A DNA stretch of 34,798 nt from an uncultured bacterium. Lineage in GTDB: Bacteria > Cyanobacteriota > Vampirovibrionia > Gastranaerophilales > Gastranaerophilaceae. Position numbers and translations under genes: made by a program. The DNA lies in NCBI GenBank assembly GCA_900550295.1, contig URRM01000008.1, positions 1-34,798 on the forward strand, written 5' to 3'. Positions 7,070 through 15,323 of this stretch are shown piece after piece. Every line of letters begins with the position of its first letter. Position 1 is the stretch's first letter. The notes beneath the pieces are model-generated. The model saw only the letters and a program-made list of their open reading frames with translations, was not told the origin of the DNA and made no database searches.

Positions 7070-7480
7070 ATGACAAACTACCAAAAATCAAAAGACACTT
7101 ATATTTTACGACTTGATATCGGTCAAGAAATTTGCACAGAAATAAAAAAGTTTTGTATTGAACACAATATTAGAGGCGCAAGCATTCAAGGTATCGGTTT
7201 TGCCAATAATATAAAACTCGGAACGTATAACAGCAAAAAACAAGATTACGATATATTCACATTTAAAAACGGACATGAAATCACATCTCTTGTTGGAAAT
7301 GTTACAATAAAAGGTGATGATTTAATCATTCACATACACGGAAATTTTTCAAACGAAAAATGCGAAATTATTGGTGGTCATCTGTTTGAAGCAACGATTG
7401 CATTAACTGCAGAAATTTTCATACAAGAATTAGATATTATCAAACGTAATACAGAAACTCATAGATTACTTTTTGATTAA
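7070..7480 (+). CDS. PPC/DUF296 domain protein
   Basis: The whole 136-residue protein is one PPC (plants and prokaryotes conserved, DUF296, PF03479) domain: YILRLDIGQEI at the start, ASIQGIGFANNIKLGTY in the middle, then LVGNVTIKGDDLIIHIHGNFS and GGHLFEATIALTAEIFI. Prokaryotic members are small trimeric proteins; in plants the domain accompanies AT-hooks. The clustered histidines (HIHG, GGHL) could bind metal. The biological role is not known. It follows pyrG by two bases with no good ribosome site of its own, so it is probably translated by coupling. Its stop overlaps that of ispE tail to tail by four bases. Confidence 0.8.
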   Translation: MTNYQKSKDTYILRLDIGQEICTEIKKFCIEHNIRGASIQGIGFANNIKLGTYNSKKQDYDIFTFKNGHEITSLVGNVTIKGDDLIIHIHGNFSNEKCEIIGGHLFEATIALTAEIFIQELDIIKRNTETHRLLFD

Positions 7481-8316
7481 ATAATTTCACAACCTGTAGA
7501 AATTGTTTTTAAGCCTTCTTTAAACCAATAATTATCTACGGTATTAATTTTCTCATCTAAAACAAAGTACGTTGAGCCGGAACCGGACATAATTGCGTTT
7601 TGATTTGCTTGTTTAATTTTTTGCAATTGCTCATAATCATTATATACTGCCGTTTCTAAATCATTATAAAGTAACGGTCTTACATCATCGCCCTTCTTTA
7701 AAAGCTCAATCATTTTGTGCGTATTATCATTTTTAGGCTTATTTTTTAATTGTGCATATTTTTGATACCCTTCTTTTGCGCTGATACCCAAATTATTAGG
7801 TTTTATCAATGACACCGGATATTCAACAAACGGTAAAGGTGCAACATTTTCACCACGTCCGTTTGCTAAAACACATCCACCCATTAAAATTACATTCAAG
7901 TCTGAACCTAATTTTGCACAAAGTTCAAGTAAATCCTTTTGATTTAAAGGATTATTAAACAAATAGTTTAAACCTAAAAACGCACCTACAGCATCAGAAC
8001 TTCCTCCTGCAAGCCCAGCTTCTGTCGGAATATTTTTTTGTATGTATACATTAAACTTATGCGATGTTAAGTTTGTTCTTTCTACAAATGAAACAATTGC
8101 TTTATAAACAATATTCTTTTCATTGTACGGAATGTTAGGATTATCTCCCGCCAAATTAATTTCAAATTTTTCAGACTTTTCAACATCAATAGTTAAATAA
8201 TCATACAGATTAATCATCTGCATAATACTTTGAATGTCGTGAAATCCGTCTTCTCTTTTTCCTAAAACTTCGAGTGTTAAATTAATCTTTGCCGGCGTTT
8301 TTACTTTAACTTGCAT
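7477..8316 (-). CDS. ispE: 4-diphosphocytidyl-2-C-methyl-D-erythritol kinase
   Basis: IspE phosphorylates CDP-methylerythritol in the MEP route to isoprenoid precursors. The 279-residue protein is a GHMP kinase: KTPAKINLTLEV at the N-terminus, the ATP loop EAGLAGGSSDA at about 94-104, and the C-terminal MSGSGSTYF motif. It starts at 8316 inside ksgA (16-base overlap), so translation is coupled to ksgA. Its 3' end overlaps the stop of the opposing PPC-domain gene and no hairpin terminator is visible there. It shows that this organism uses the MEP rather than the mevalonate pathway. Confidence 0.95.
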   Translation of the reverse strand: MQVKVKTPAKINLTLEVLGKREDGFHDIQSIMQMINLYDYLTIDVEKSEKFEINLAGDNPNIPYNEKNIVYKAIVSFVERTNLTSHKFNVYIQKNIPTEAGLAGGSSDAVGAFLGLNYLFNNPLNQKDLLELCAKLGSDLNVILMGGCVLANGRGENVAPLPFVEYPVSLIKPNNLGISAKEGYQKYAQLKNKPKNDNTHKMIELLKKGDDVRPLLYNDLETAVYNDYEQLQKIKQANQNAIMSGSGSTYFVLDEKINTVDNYWFKEGLKTISTGCEII

Positions 8317-9143
8317 AATTCCTCTGATATCTTACCAAGCGTTTCTATAGAAAGGCTTTCACCTCTGGTATTTTCATCAATTCCTAGGTCTTTAAGTGCG
8401 GTTTGAACTTTTTCTTTACCAAATCCACCGTTAACTAATGCATTTTTAACATTTTTCCTGCGTTGACCAAATGCAGCTTTAATAGTTTTTCTAAAATGAG
8501 CATAATCTGTTAACTCTAATCTTGGTTTATCGTTAACTTTTAATCTTACTAACGCTGATGTAACTTTTGGTGCAGGGTAGAAAGAACGTTGACCGACAAT
8601 TCTTAGCAAAGAACAATCTGCCCAAAATTGAGAAAGTATCGTCAAAAGTCCATATTGTTTACCTGAAGATTTTTCTGTTGCGACAATTCTTCTTGCAACC
8701 TCTTCTTGCACCATCAAAATAATATCCTCAATACAAGCTCTATTTTTGTTGTTCAAGTCATCAATTTCACCCAATAAATGAGCAATAATAGGACTTGTAA
8801 TGTAATATGGAATATTAGCAACAACTTTAATCTTTTTGCCTTCAACAAGTTCTGCAATATCAGTTTTTAAAATATCCTGATGAACAATTTTCAAATTCGG
8901 AGCATCTAATTCTTTAAGAACTTTCACAGCTTCTTCGTCTAATTCTACGGCTATAACCATGCCGGCATGTTTTACTAAAAGTTCTGTTAAAAAACCAACC
9001 CCCGGACCTATTTCTAAAACTACGTCATCTTTTGATAGGTCGGCAAAATCAATAATATCGTGAAGAACATCTTCACTAATCAAGAAGTTTTGTCCTAAAC
9101 GTTTTTTAGTTCTAAAATATTTTGCTCGTGTTAAATAGTCCAT
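8301..9143 (-). CDS. rsmA: 16S rRNA (adenine1518/1519-N6)-dimethyltransferase
   Basis: RsmA (KsgA) dimethylates two adenines in the terminal 16S hairpin during small-subunit maturation. The 280-residue protein opens with KKRLGQNFL, has the SAM-binding box EIGPGVGFLTELL, acidic VELDEEAV, the QDIL motif and the catalytic NIPYYITSP box (motif IV), and ends with a helical domain containing AFGQRRKNVKNAL. Length is normal. The ATG at 9143 has no recognisable ribosome site; a TATATA-rich box lies only 8-16 bases upstream, so the mRNA may be nearly leaderless. It is co-transcribed with ispE. Confidence 0.95.
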   Translation of the reverse strand: MDYLTRAKYFRTKKRLGQNFLISEDVLHDIIDFADLSKDDVVLEIGPGVGFLTELLVKHAGMVIAVELDEEAVKVLKELDAPNLKIVHQDILKTDIAELVEGKKIKVVANIPYYITSPIIAHLLGEIDDLNNKNRACIEDIILMVQEEVARRIVATEKSSGKQYGLLTILSQFWADCSLLRIVGQRSFYPAPKVTSALVRLKVNDKPRLELTDYAHFRKTIKAAFGQRRKNVKNALVNGGFGKEKVQTALKDLGIDENTRGESLSIETLGKISEELCKLK

Positions 9144-9207
9144 ATTACTAATATATATAACACAAACAGGCTAATGTGTTTCATTTTTGATTTGATAAGT
9201 TAAATAA

Positions 9208-9216
9208 TGTTATAAT
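9208..9216 (+). promoter_or_regulatory. Extended -10 promoter of the glutamate-cysteine ligase gene
   Basis: TG-T-TATAAT at 9208-9216, with start expected near 9223 and the ribosome site AAAGGGA at about 9226-9232. No -35 at proper spacing. Confidence 0.55.
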
Positions 9217-9238
9217 AAAAATCATAAAGGGATATGTA

Positions 9239-10555
9239 ATGTCAAAATTATTGAAAGAAAAACTAGACTTAAGAGAAGTAAAACAAATATTTATAGAAGG
9301 AATAAAGGAGTCAACTGAAGAATTAAAAATTGGCTTTGAATATGAACGATTGCCTATATTATCAGAAAACAATCAATCCGCTCCATACGAAGGACTTGAT
9401 GGGGTTTGTGAGAGTTTAAGACTTTATGCAAGAAACGAAAACTGGGATTATTTACTTGATAAAAAGAATATCATCGGATTAAAAAAATTGCATAATACAT
9501 TAACTCTTGAACCCGGTTCTCAAATGGAATTGAGTATAAAACCTTATAGAAGCATAAAAAAAATAGAAGAAAAAATAAACGAACTGGATTCAACACTAAA
9601 ACCAATTCTAGATGAATTTGGCATTAAGCTACTAAACTATGGCGTATCCGTTTTGTCTACATATAAAAATATAAAATTACTGCCAAAACGCAGATATCAC
9701 ATTATGGCAAACTATTTGTGGGGAATTTTATCTGATGTAATGATGAGAGAAACCGCAGGAATTCAAGCCGGTTTTGATTACACAAGCGAAGAAGACGCTA
9801 TGCGTAAATTCAAAATTGCCAATATGCTTTCACCGTTTGCCACTGCAATGTTTGCAAATTCACCAATCCGAGGCGGAGTAGACACTGGTTATAAAACATT
9901 CCGTGCACTTGCTTGGTTAAATACAGATTCAGAAAGATGTGGACTTCTTTTGGGTATAAACAGTTTTAACGACTATATCAACAAGATTTTAAAAACACCT
10001 ATGATTATGTTCCAAAGAGAAGATGATGTTCATACCGTAAATGGCACCATGACACTTGAACACTTTATCAATAATGAATATATGGGTGAAATTGCAAATT
10101 TAGACGATTTCAAACTTTCAGCAAACTTATATTTTCCTGACGTACGATTAAGAAAATTCATTGAAATTAGAAACCAAGACTGCGTTGGTAAAGGTCTTCA
10201 ATATGCAATTTTAGCTTTTTATAAAGGTATTTTGTACTCTGAAAAATCAATGCAAGATATTGAAGAATTATTTAAAGATTACAAACCTCAAGACTTCACA
10301 GAACTAAGATATAATATACCTAAATTAGCAACACAAGCTCCTTTTACCAAAAACAAAGCAAAGGATATCATAAAAGAACTTTTAATAATTTCCGAAAACG
10401 GATTGAAAGAACAAAACGAAGGAGAAGAACAATATCTTGAACCAATTCAAGACTTGTCATACCAAGGACTTTGCCCAGCCGATATTATACTAAAAAATTG
10501 GTACGGCTCTTGGAATAAAGATATTAATAAATTAATTGAATACGTGAGTCAATAA
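9239..10555 (+). CDS. gshA: Glutamate-cysteine ligase (GCS2 / plant-proteobacterial type)
   Basis: The enzyme joins glutamate and cysteine through the gamma-carboxyl, the first step to glutathione. The 438-residue protein begins its core with IGFEYERLP (the substrate-binding Glu motif), has LEPGSQMELS at about 90, RRYHIMANYLWG near 158, ETAGIQAGFDYTSEEDAMRKF and ANSPIRGG near 220, and PMIMFQRED. This order fits the GCS2 family shared by plants and many proteobacteria and cyanobacteria. No gshB is nearby, so gamma-glutamylcysteine itself may be the thiol product or gshB lies elsewhere. It is a single-gene unit between the divergent ksgA-ispE pair and mlaE. A family member with another amine substrate cannot be excluded. 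Confidence 0.82.
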   Translation: MSKLLKEKLDLREVKQIFIEGIKESTEELKIGFEYERLPILSENNQSAPYEGLDGVCESLRLYARNENWDYLLDKKNIIGLKKLHNTLTLEPGSQMELSIKPYRSIKKIEEKINELDSTLKPILDEFGIKLLNYGVSVLSTYKNIKLLPKRRYHIMANYLWGILSDVMMRETAGIQAGFDYTSEEDAMRKFKIANMLSPFATAMFANSPIRGGVDTGYKTFRALAWLNTDSERCGLLLGINSFNDYINKILKTPMIMFQREDDVHTVNGTMTLEHFINNEYMGEIANLDDFKLSANLYFPDVRLRKFIEIRNQDCVGKGLQYAILAFYKGILYSEKSMQDIEELFKDYKPQDFTELRYNIPKLATQAPFTKNKAKDIIKELLIISENGLKEQNEGEEQYLEPIQDLSYQGLCPADIILKNWYGSWNKDINKLIEYVSQ

Positions 10556-10583
10556 AGATACTTACAATGGCATAATAGTAGTC

Positions 10584-10596
10584 TATAAGCCTTATA
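10584..10596. promoter_or_regulatory. Perfect short palindrome after gshA
   Basis: TATAAG, C, CTTATA forms a 13-base perfect dyad in the 178-base gap between gshA and mlaE. The central loop is too tight for a good RNA hairpin and there is no T-tract, so a protein-binding site is more likely than a terminator. Confidence 0.25.
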
Positions 10597-10696
10597 ATCT
10601 AACATAAATATTCTCCACCCACTTAAAGAATTCTCAAAAAAAGTTATAATAATAATAAAAGTTTAAATGAGGAGTATGATTATAAATGTAAACATA

Positions 10697-10726
10697 TTGC
10701 CTAATCCATTGATTTTATAGTATAAT
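10697..10726 (+). promoter_or_regulatory. Promoter giving a possibly leaderless mlaE mRNA
   Basis: TTGCCT (10697-10702), an 18-base spacer and TATAAT (10721-10726) make a normal promoter whose start would fall at about 10733-10734, the A of the mlaE start codon. A second TATAAT lies upstream at 10645-10650 and could give a longer transcript. Confidence 0.55.
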
Positions 10727-10733
10727 TGACATA

Positions 10734-11543
10734 ATGGAACAACTTAGGGAACAGCTAAAAGACACTGCGACATATCAATTTTTAAAATTAGTCGCAAAAG
10801 AATTTGAAGTTTTTTTCACAACACTTGGAGAAATTGTAATTCAGGGGCTGTCGACTTTAAAGTACATTTTTACAGGTCAAATTAATTGGAAAGACGTTAT
10901 TGAACAATCTTCTCGTTTTGGCGTAAGTTCTTTGCCTATCACAATTTCTATTGTAAGTATGACCTCAATCATTGTTGCTATGCAAGTTGCAGGTGAAATG
11001 GTTAAACAAGGCGGCGGAAACTACGTAGGAATGATGGTTGCACTGTTAACTGTCCGTGAAACCGGTATCATTATGTCAGGGTTCGCTATTATTTCTATGA
11101 TTGGCTCTTCATTAGCCTCTGAACTCGCAACAATGAGAGTTACGGAACAGATTGATGCTATGAAAGTATTAAGCGTTGATCCTATCAAATATTTATTTGT
11201 ACCAAGAGTTATTGCAGGAACATTAATGATGCCACCTGTTTTAATCGTTGCTTCTACTTTTGGTATCTTAGGCGGTGGTTTAGCCTCAACTATGGCATCT
11301 GAATTAAGCTACAAAGCTTATTTCTCTTCTGTTTGGGCTGGATTATATATCTATGATATAAAAGTTGCAATTGCAAAAGCCTTCGTTTATGGTTTTACAA
11401 TTGCTTTAATTAGTTGCACTTGCGGTTACATTGCCAAAGGCGGAGCAAAGGGTGTAGGTTTAGCAACGACAAAGGCCGTTGTTTGGTCGTTTGTTGCTAT
11501 AGTTATTTGGGATTTAGTTTTCTCAATAGCATTTTTCTTCTAA
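10734..11543 (+). CDS. mlaE: MlaE-type ABC permease for lipid transport
   Basis: MlaE is the inner-membrane permease of the phospholipid transporter that couples to an MCE protein and an ATPase (Mla in proteobacteria, TGD1 in chloroplasts and cyanobacteria). The 269-residue protein has an N-terminal interfacial helix and about five hydrophobic segments, with SLPITISIVSMTSIIVAMQ (~75-95), the conserved RETGIIMSGFAIISMIGSSLASELATMRVTEQIDA coupling region split over ~125-160, and LFVPRVIAGTLMMPP. Length and order are normal. It heads mlaE-mlaF-mlaD-lpxK-nth. No ribosome site is visible upstream of the ATG, in keeping with a leaderless message. Confidence 0.93.
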   Translation: MEQLREQLKDTATYQFLKLVAKEFEVFFTTLGEIVIQGLSTLKYIFTGQINWKDVIEQSSRFGVSSLPITISIVSMTSIIVAMQVAGEMVKQGGGNYVGMMVALLTVRETGIIMSGFAIISMIGSSLASELATMRVTEQIDAMKVLSVDPIKYLFVPRVIAGTLMMPPVLIVASTFGILGGGLASTMASELSYKAYFSSVWAGLYIYDIKVAIAKAFVYGFTIALISCTCGYIAKGGAKGVGLATTKAVVWSFVAIVIWDLVFSIAFFF

Positions 11544-11555
11544 GGATACAAAATT

Positions 11556-12275
11556 ATGATAAAAGTAGAACATTTAGCAAAATCATTTTATGATAAAACA
11601 GTTTTAAAAGATATTTCATTTGAGGTAAAAGACGGTGAAACTCTTGCAATTGTAGGATTTTCCGGCTCAGGTAAAAGTACTATTTTAAAAATTATTTGCG
11701 GACTTTTGGAGGCTGATTCAGGAACTATTAAAACATCAGAAGGCGACATTGCAATGGTATTCCAATATTCAGCACTTTTCGATTCATTGAATATTTTTGA
11801 CAACATTAGCTTTGCACTTCAAGAAAGAAAAGATTTACGAAAAAAGTATTCACAAGAAGATTTAAAGAAAATTGTTGAAGAAAAACTTAAACTTGTTGGG
11901 TTACAAGGAATTGAAAACAAGTTCCCGTCTGAACTTTCTGGCGGTATGCAAAAACGTGTGAGCTTTGCACGTGCGATAGTTACAAATCCACAAACAATTC
12001 TTTATGATGAACCGACTGCAGGTCTGGATCCAATTTCATCAACATTAATTGAAGATTACATTGTAAGATTGAAAGAAACGACACACGCATCTTCAATCGT
12101 TGTAACTCACCAAATGTCAACAATTATGAGAACTGCAGATCAAGTTCTTATGCTATATGACGGAAAGGCAGTATTCCAAGGAACACCACAAGAAATGTGC
12201 AATGGTGGAAACGAATACACAAAACAGTTTGTAACATCCTCGTTAACAGGTCCGATGAAAATGTTAACAGAGTAG
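11556..12275 (+). CDS. mlaF: MlaF-type ABC transporter ATPase
   Basis: This is the nucleotide-binding subunit of the MCE lipid transporter. The 239-residue protein has Walker A GFSGSGKST (34-42), Q-loop FQYSALF, signature LSGGMQKR, Walker B TILYDEP with the D-loop TAGLD, and switch histidine VVTHQ. All ATPase motifs are intact. It follows mlaE by 12 bases with AAGGA (11543-11547) as ribosome site. The pairing with MlaE and MCE neighbours, not the ATPase alone, supports the specific name. Confidence 0.93.
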   Translation: MIKVEHLAKSFYDKTVLKDISFEVKDGETLAIVGFSGSGKSTILKIICGLLEADSGTIKTSEGDIAMVFQYSALFDSLNIFDNISFALQERKDLRKKYSQEDLKKIVEEKLKLVGLQGIENKFPSELSGGMQKRVSFARAIVTNPQTILYDEPTAGLDPISSTLIEDYIVRLKETTHASSIVVTHQMSTIMRTADQVLMLYDGKAVFQGTPQEMCNGGNEYTKQFVTSSLTGPMKMLTE

Positions 12276-12281
12276 TTTTTT

Positions 12282-12290
12282 TGATATAAT
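12282..12290 (+). promoter_or_regulatory. Extended -10 promoter before mlaD
   Basis: TG-A-TATAAT at 12282-12290, seven bases after the mlaF stop. It would give an internal transcript of mlaD-lpxK-nth apart from mlaEF. Confidence 0.5.
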
Positions 12291-12317
12291 TAAATTAATT
12301 TAAGTAGGTAAGTAAAC

Positions 12318-13682
12318 ATGGATAAAATTAAATCATCATCATTCAAAGTAGGCGTTTTAACACTTATAGCTCTTGTAATTTTAATTCTTACAATTCTATG
12401 GGTAAAAGGTAGAGCATTCTCCTCTGCTGAAAGAATTGAAGTACACTTTAAAGATGTAAACGGTATGAGAGCCGGCTCCGGCGTACAAATGATGGGGCTT
12501 AGAGTAGGTCAGGTTGAAGAAATTACACCTGTTGTTGATGGCGAAAAAAGTTACGTAAAATTAAAATTCGTTATCACAGAACCTAATATTACGATTCCAA
12601 AAGCTTCAATGCTTTCTATTCAACAATCAGGTTTAATTGGAGAACAATTCCTTGAAATCACACCACCAAAAACAAGAACTCTTTACTTACCTGCAATCGG
12701 TAAAAACCTAATCTTCAAAGATGATCCTGTTGAGATCAAACTTGATGATAAATATTATGACGTAGGCTACATTAAAGATACAAAAGTTGTTTTAACAAAA
12801 ACAATTCCGCTTTTAATGCAAGACAAAATCAAAACCTCTTATGCATACAAAATTGACTATATCGTAAATATGCCGGGGTTAATCTTACCTGAATTTATGA
12901 AGGGTGAACAAGTTAAAACTAAAGGCACAAACAAAATGAGAATTTCGGCACTTGATAACGAAGCATTGCCTTATCCTCAAACAGATTCACCTTATACAAT
13001 AATTGAACCAATGAGAATTTCTGACTTTATGGATTTGCAGTATAAAGCTGCAGCCTCATTGACAGAAACAAACCAAAAGGTTAATGACTTATTATCAGAC
13101 AAAGTTATTAGCGATTTGAAACAATCCGTTGTTAACATCAATGCCTTGACTGCTCAAGCAACAACAACAATGGAAAAGGCTGAAAAATTGATTGATTCTT
13201 CAAATGAAGACTTAAATCAAATGATGAAAATGCTTGATAATTTCACTAAAAACTTTGATAAACTTACAAAGCTTGCTGATAATATTGCCGGAGATCCTCA
13301 ATTTAAGCCAACAATGTTTGAAGCAACAAAAGCAATGACAAACTTTGCAAATAACCTAAACAAAGTTATGAACAATACTGATGCAAAACAACTTGGCGCA
13401 GATTTGAATGCAATTGTTAGCAACGTAAATGAAATCAGTGCATCTGTTAACATGATGACAAAAGACCAAAAACTTAAGACTCAAGTATTTGAAACAGTTG
13501 CCAACGTAAACAAGGCAATGGTTGATTTATCTAAAGCTTTGGAAGTAGTAAACTCTATGAGTCCGTCAGAAAAATGTCAAATGACACAAACTCTTAATGA
13601 TGTTGCAAAAACAGCAAGCAACTTGAGAAAATTCACTGACAAATTGAATAAACGATTCTTATTATTCAGATTGATGTTCTAA
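12318..13682 (+). CDS. mlaD: MlaD-type MCE domain lipid-transfer protein
   Basis: MCE proteins form hexameric rings that carry lipids between membranes. The 454-residue protein has one N-terminal membrane helix (about 13-30, VLTLIALVILILTILWV), then an MCE domain from ~40 to ~118 (VHFKDVNGMRAGSGVQMMGL, SGLIGEQFLEI). The C-terminal half (~240-440) is long, helical and rich in Asn, Lys and Met, probably a coiled coil that could extend a periplasmic needle; E. coli MlaD (about 183 residues) lacks this extension, whereas many longer MCE proteins have it. It has its own candidate promoter and is followed by lpxK after 4 bases. MlaA, MlaB and MlaC homologues are not adjacent. Confidence 0.9.
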   Translation: MDKIKSSSFKVGVLTLIALVILILTILWVKGRAFSSAERIEVHFKDVNGMRAGSGVQMMGLRVGQVEEITPVVDGEKSYVKLKFVITEPNITIPKASMLSIQQSGLIGEQFLEITPPKTRTLYLPAIGKNLIFKDDPVEIKLDDKYYDVGYIKDTKVVLTKTIPLLMQDKIKTSYAYKIDYIVNMPGLILPEFMKGEQVKTKGTNKMRISALDNEALPYPQTDSPYTIIEPMRISDFMDLQYKAAASLTETNQKVNDLLSDKVISDLKQSVVNINALTAQATTTMEKAEKLIDSSNEDLNQMMKMLDNFTKNFDKLTKLADNIAGDPQFKPTMFEATKAMTNFANNLNKVMNNTDAKQLGADLNAIVSNVNEISASVNMMTKDQKLKTQVFETVANVNKAMVDLSKALEVVNSMSPSEKCQMTQTLNDVAKTASNLRKFTDKLNKRFLLFRLMF

Positions 13683-13686
13683 GATT

Positions 13687-14697
13687 ATGAATCTAAAAAA
13701 CGAAATTACAAAAATACATTACAACATAAAATCTAATGCTTGGCTTGAACCAATATTAGATTTTATGTCGATTTTTTATAGCAAAATTACAGAAATAAGA
13801 AACGACCTTTTTGACAGAGGAATTTTAGAATCTGAAAAAGTTGATGCTTATGTAATTTCAGTTGGAAATCTTACAACGGGCGGAGTTGGAAAAACTCCGG
13901 TAGTTGCAGAACTTGCAAAACATTTTATATCTCAAGGCAAAAAAGTTGCCATAATTTCCAGAGGTTATGGCGGAAAACTTTCAAACAAAGAGCCTAGAGT
14001 TATATCGGCAAATAATGAAATATTCTACACTGCTGAAGAAATTGGTGATGAACCTTTTTGGTTTGCACAAAACATTAACAATGCATACGTTTTAACCTGT
14101 TCTAGTCGAGTAAAAGCTGCAAATGAGGCTATTAAACGCTTTGGTGTTGAAATTATTATTTTAGATGATGCCTTCCAACACAGAAAAATAAAACGAGATT
14201 TGAATTTAGTTTTGGTTGATAGCGAAAAAATGTTTGGCAACGGCAAACACTTACCGGCAGGACCATTGAGAGAAAACTTAAATGGTCTAAAAAGAGCCGA
14301 TAAATTATTAATTATGAACAAAACTGCAAAAACAGTTGATGCTAACATTTTAGAAAATATTTTTGATACGCGCAAAACCTTTGTTTGTAACGTTGTACCA
14401 AGCTTTACATATAATATTAAAACTACAGAAGTTTTACCGTTAAAGTCAGACGTATTTGCAATGTGCGCAATTGGTCAACCTGAACAGTTTTATGAATTTG
14501 TAAGACAAAAGTTTAATTTGCTTGATACTTTAACTTTTGATGATCATCATCAATACAAATACAATGAAGTTGCAAAACTTCACGGAAATATTGTAACTAC
14601 AGAAAAAGATGCTGTAAAACTTGCTCAATTTAATTTGGATAACATTTATGCGCTAAAATTAAAGTTGGAATTAGACATAGAAAGCATACTAAAATGA
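13687..14697 (+). CDS. lpxK: Tetraacyldisaccharide 4'-kinase (lipid A synthesis)
   Basis: LpxK adds the 4'-phosphate to the lipid A disaccharide at the inner membrane. The 336-residue protein has the family P-loop GNLTTGGVGKTP (about 57-68), then AIISRGYGG, EIGDEPFWFAQ, the LDDAFQHRKIKRD box (usually DDGFQH; here Ala for Gly), PAGPLRE and a late TTEKDAVKL. Residue order and length are normal. There is no strong ribosome site, and the gene starts four bases after mlaD, so translational coupling is likely. It overlaps nth by four bases (ATGA). It is direct evidence for lipid A and hence a lipopolysaccharide-type outer membrane. Confidence 0.94.
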   Translation: MNLKNEITKIHYNIKSNAWLEPILDFMSIFYSKITEIRNDLFDRGILESEKVDAYVISVGNLTTGGVGKTPVVAELAKHFISQGKKVAIISRGYGGKLSNKEPRVISANNEIFYTAEEIGDEPFWFAQNINNAYVLTCSSRVKAANEAIKRFGVEIIILDDAFQHRKIKRDLNLVLVDSEKMFGNGKHLPAGPLRENLNGLKRADKLLIMNKTAKTVDANILENIFDTRKTFVCNVVPSFTYNIKTTEVLPLKSDVFAMCAIGQPEQFYEFVRQKFNLLDTLTFDDHHQYKYNEVAKLHGNIVTTEKDAVKLAQFNLDNIYALKLKLELDIESILK

Positions 14698-15323
14698 GTA
14701 ACATTGACGAAATTGTAAGATTATTAAAAGAAGCAAATCAAAAAAAGAGCGATTTTGTACATCTTATGGACAATTTTAATGATGCATACCTTGTACTTAT
14801 TGCTTGTATTTTAAGCCTTAGAACTAATGATAAAACAACATATCCTGCAACATTAAGAATGTTGAAATTAGCAAAAACTCCTGAAGAAATGATGAAGGTT
14901 TCAGAAGAAGAATTGTCTAAAGCGATTTATCCTGTTGGTTTTTATGCAAACAAAGCTAAACAAATAATTCAACTTTCAAAAGAGCTCGTTGAAAAATATA
15001 ACGGCAAAGTTCCATGTGATATTAATGAACTTTGCAAATTTAATGGTGTTGGCAGAAAAACAGCTAATCTTGTTGTTTCCAGAGGGTTTAACAAACCTGC
15101 CATTTGCGTAGATGTTCACGTGCATAGAATTTTCAATCGTCTTGGTTATGTCAAAACAAAAAATCCGGAAGAAACTGAATTTGCACTTCGTGAAAAATTA
15201 CCGACAAAGTACTGGATTGACATTAACACACTAATTGTTACGCATGGACAAAATGTCTGCAAACCTCAAAAACCTAATTGTGCAGACTGTCCGATTGAAA
15301 AATATTGTGCAAAGTTAATTTAA
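14694..15323 (+). CDS. nth: Endonuclease III (DNA glycosylase/AP lyase)
   Basis: Nth removes oxidised pyrimidines and nicks abasic sites in base-excision repair. The 209-residue protein has the helix-hairpin-helix with catalytic Lys122 in FNGVGRKTANLV and Asp140 in VDVHVHR. The C-terminal [4Fe-4S] ligands are Cys189-x6-Cys196-x2-Cys199-x5-Cys205, the exact textbook spacing. It begins within the lpxK stop and ends tail to tail over the last 9 bases of a prepilin gene, with no terminator between them. Its place in a lipid operon looks accidental. Confidence 0.96.
   Translation: MSNIDEIVRLLKEANQKKSDFVHLMDNFNDAYLVLIACILSLRTNDKTTYPATLRMLKLAKTPEEMMKVSEEELSKAIYPVGFYANKAKQIIQLSKELVEKYNGKVPCDINELCKFNGVGRKTANLVVSRGFNKPAICVDVHVHRIFNRLGYVKTKNPEETEFALREKLPTKYWIDINTLIVTHGQNVCKPQKPNCADCPIEKYCAKLI

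Noticed and set aside
10667..10720. 17-codon open frame before mlaE
   Set aside because: No properly spaced ribosome site and no recognisable leader-peptide pattern; mentioned only as context for the two mlaE promoters.
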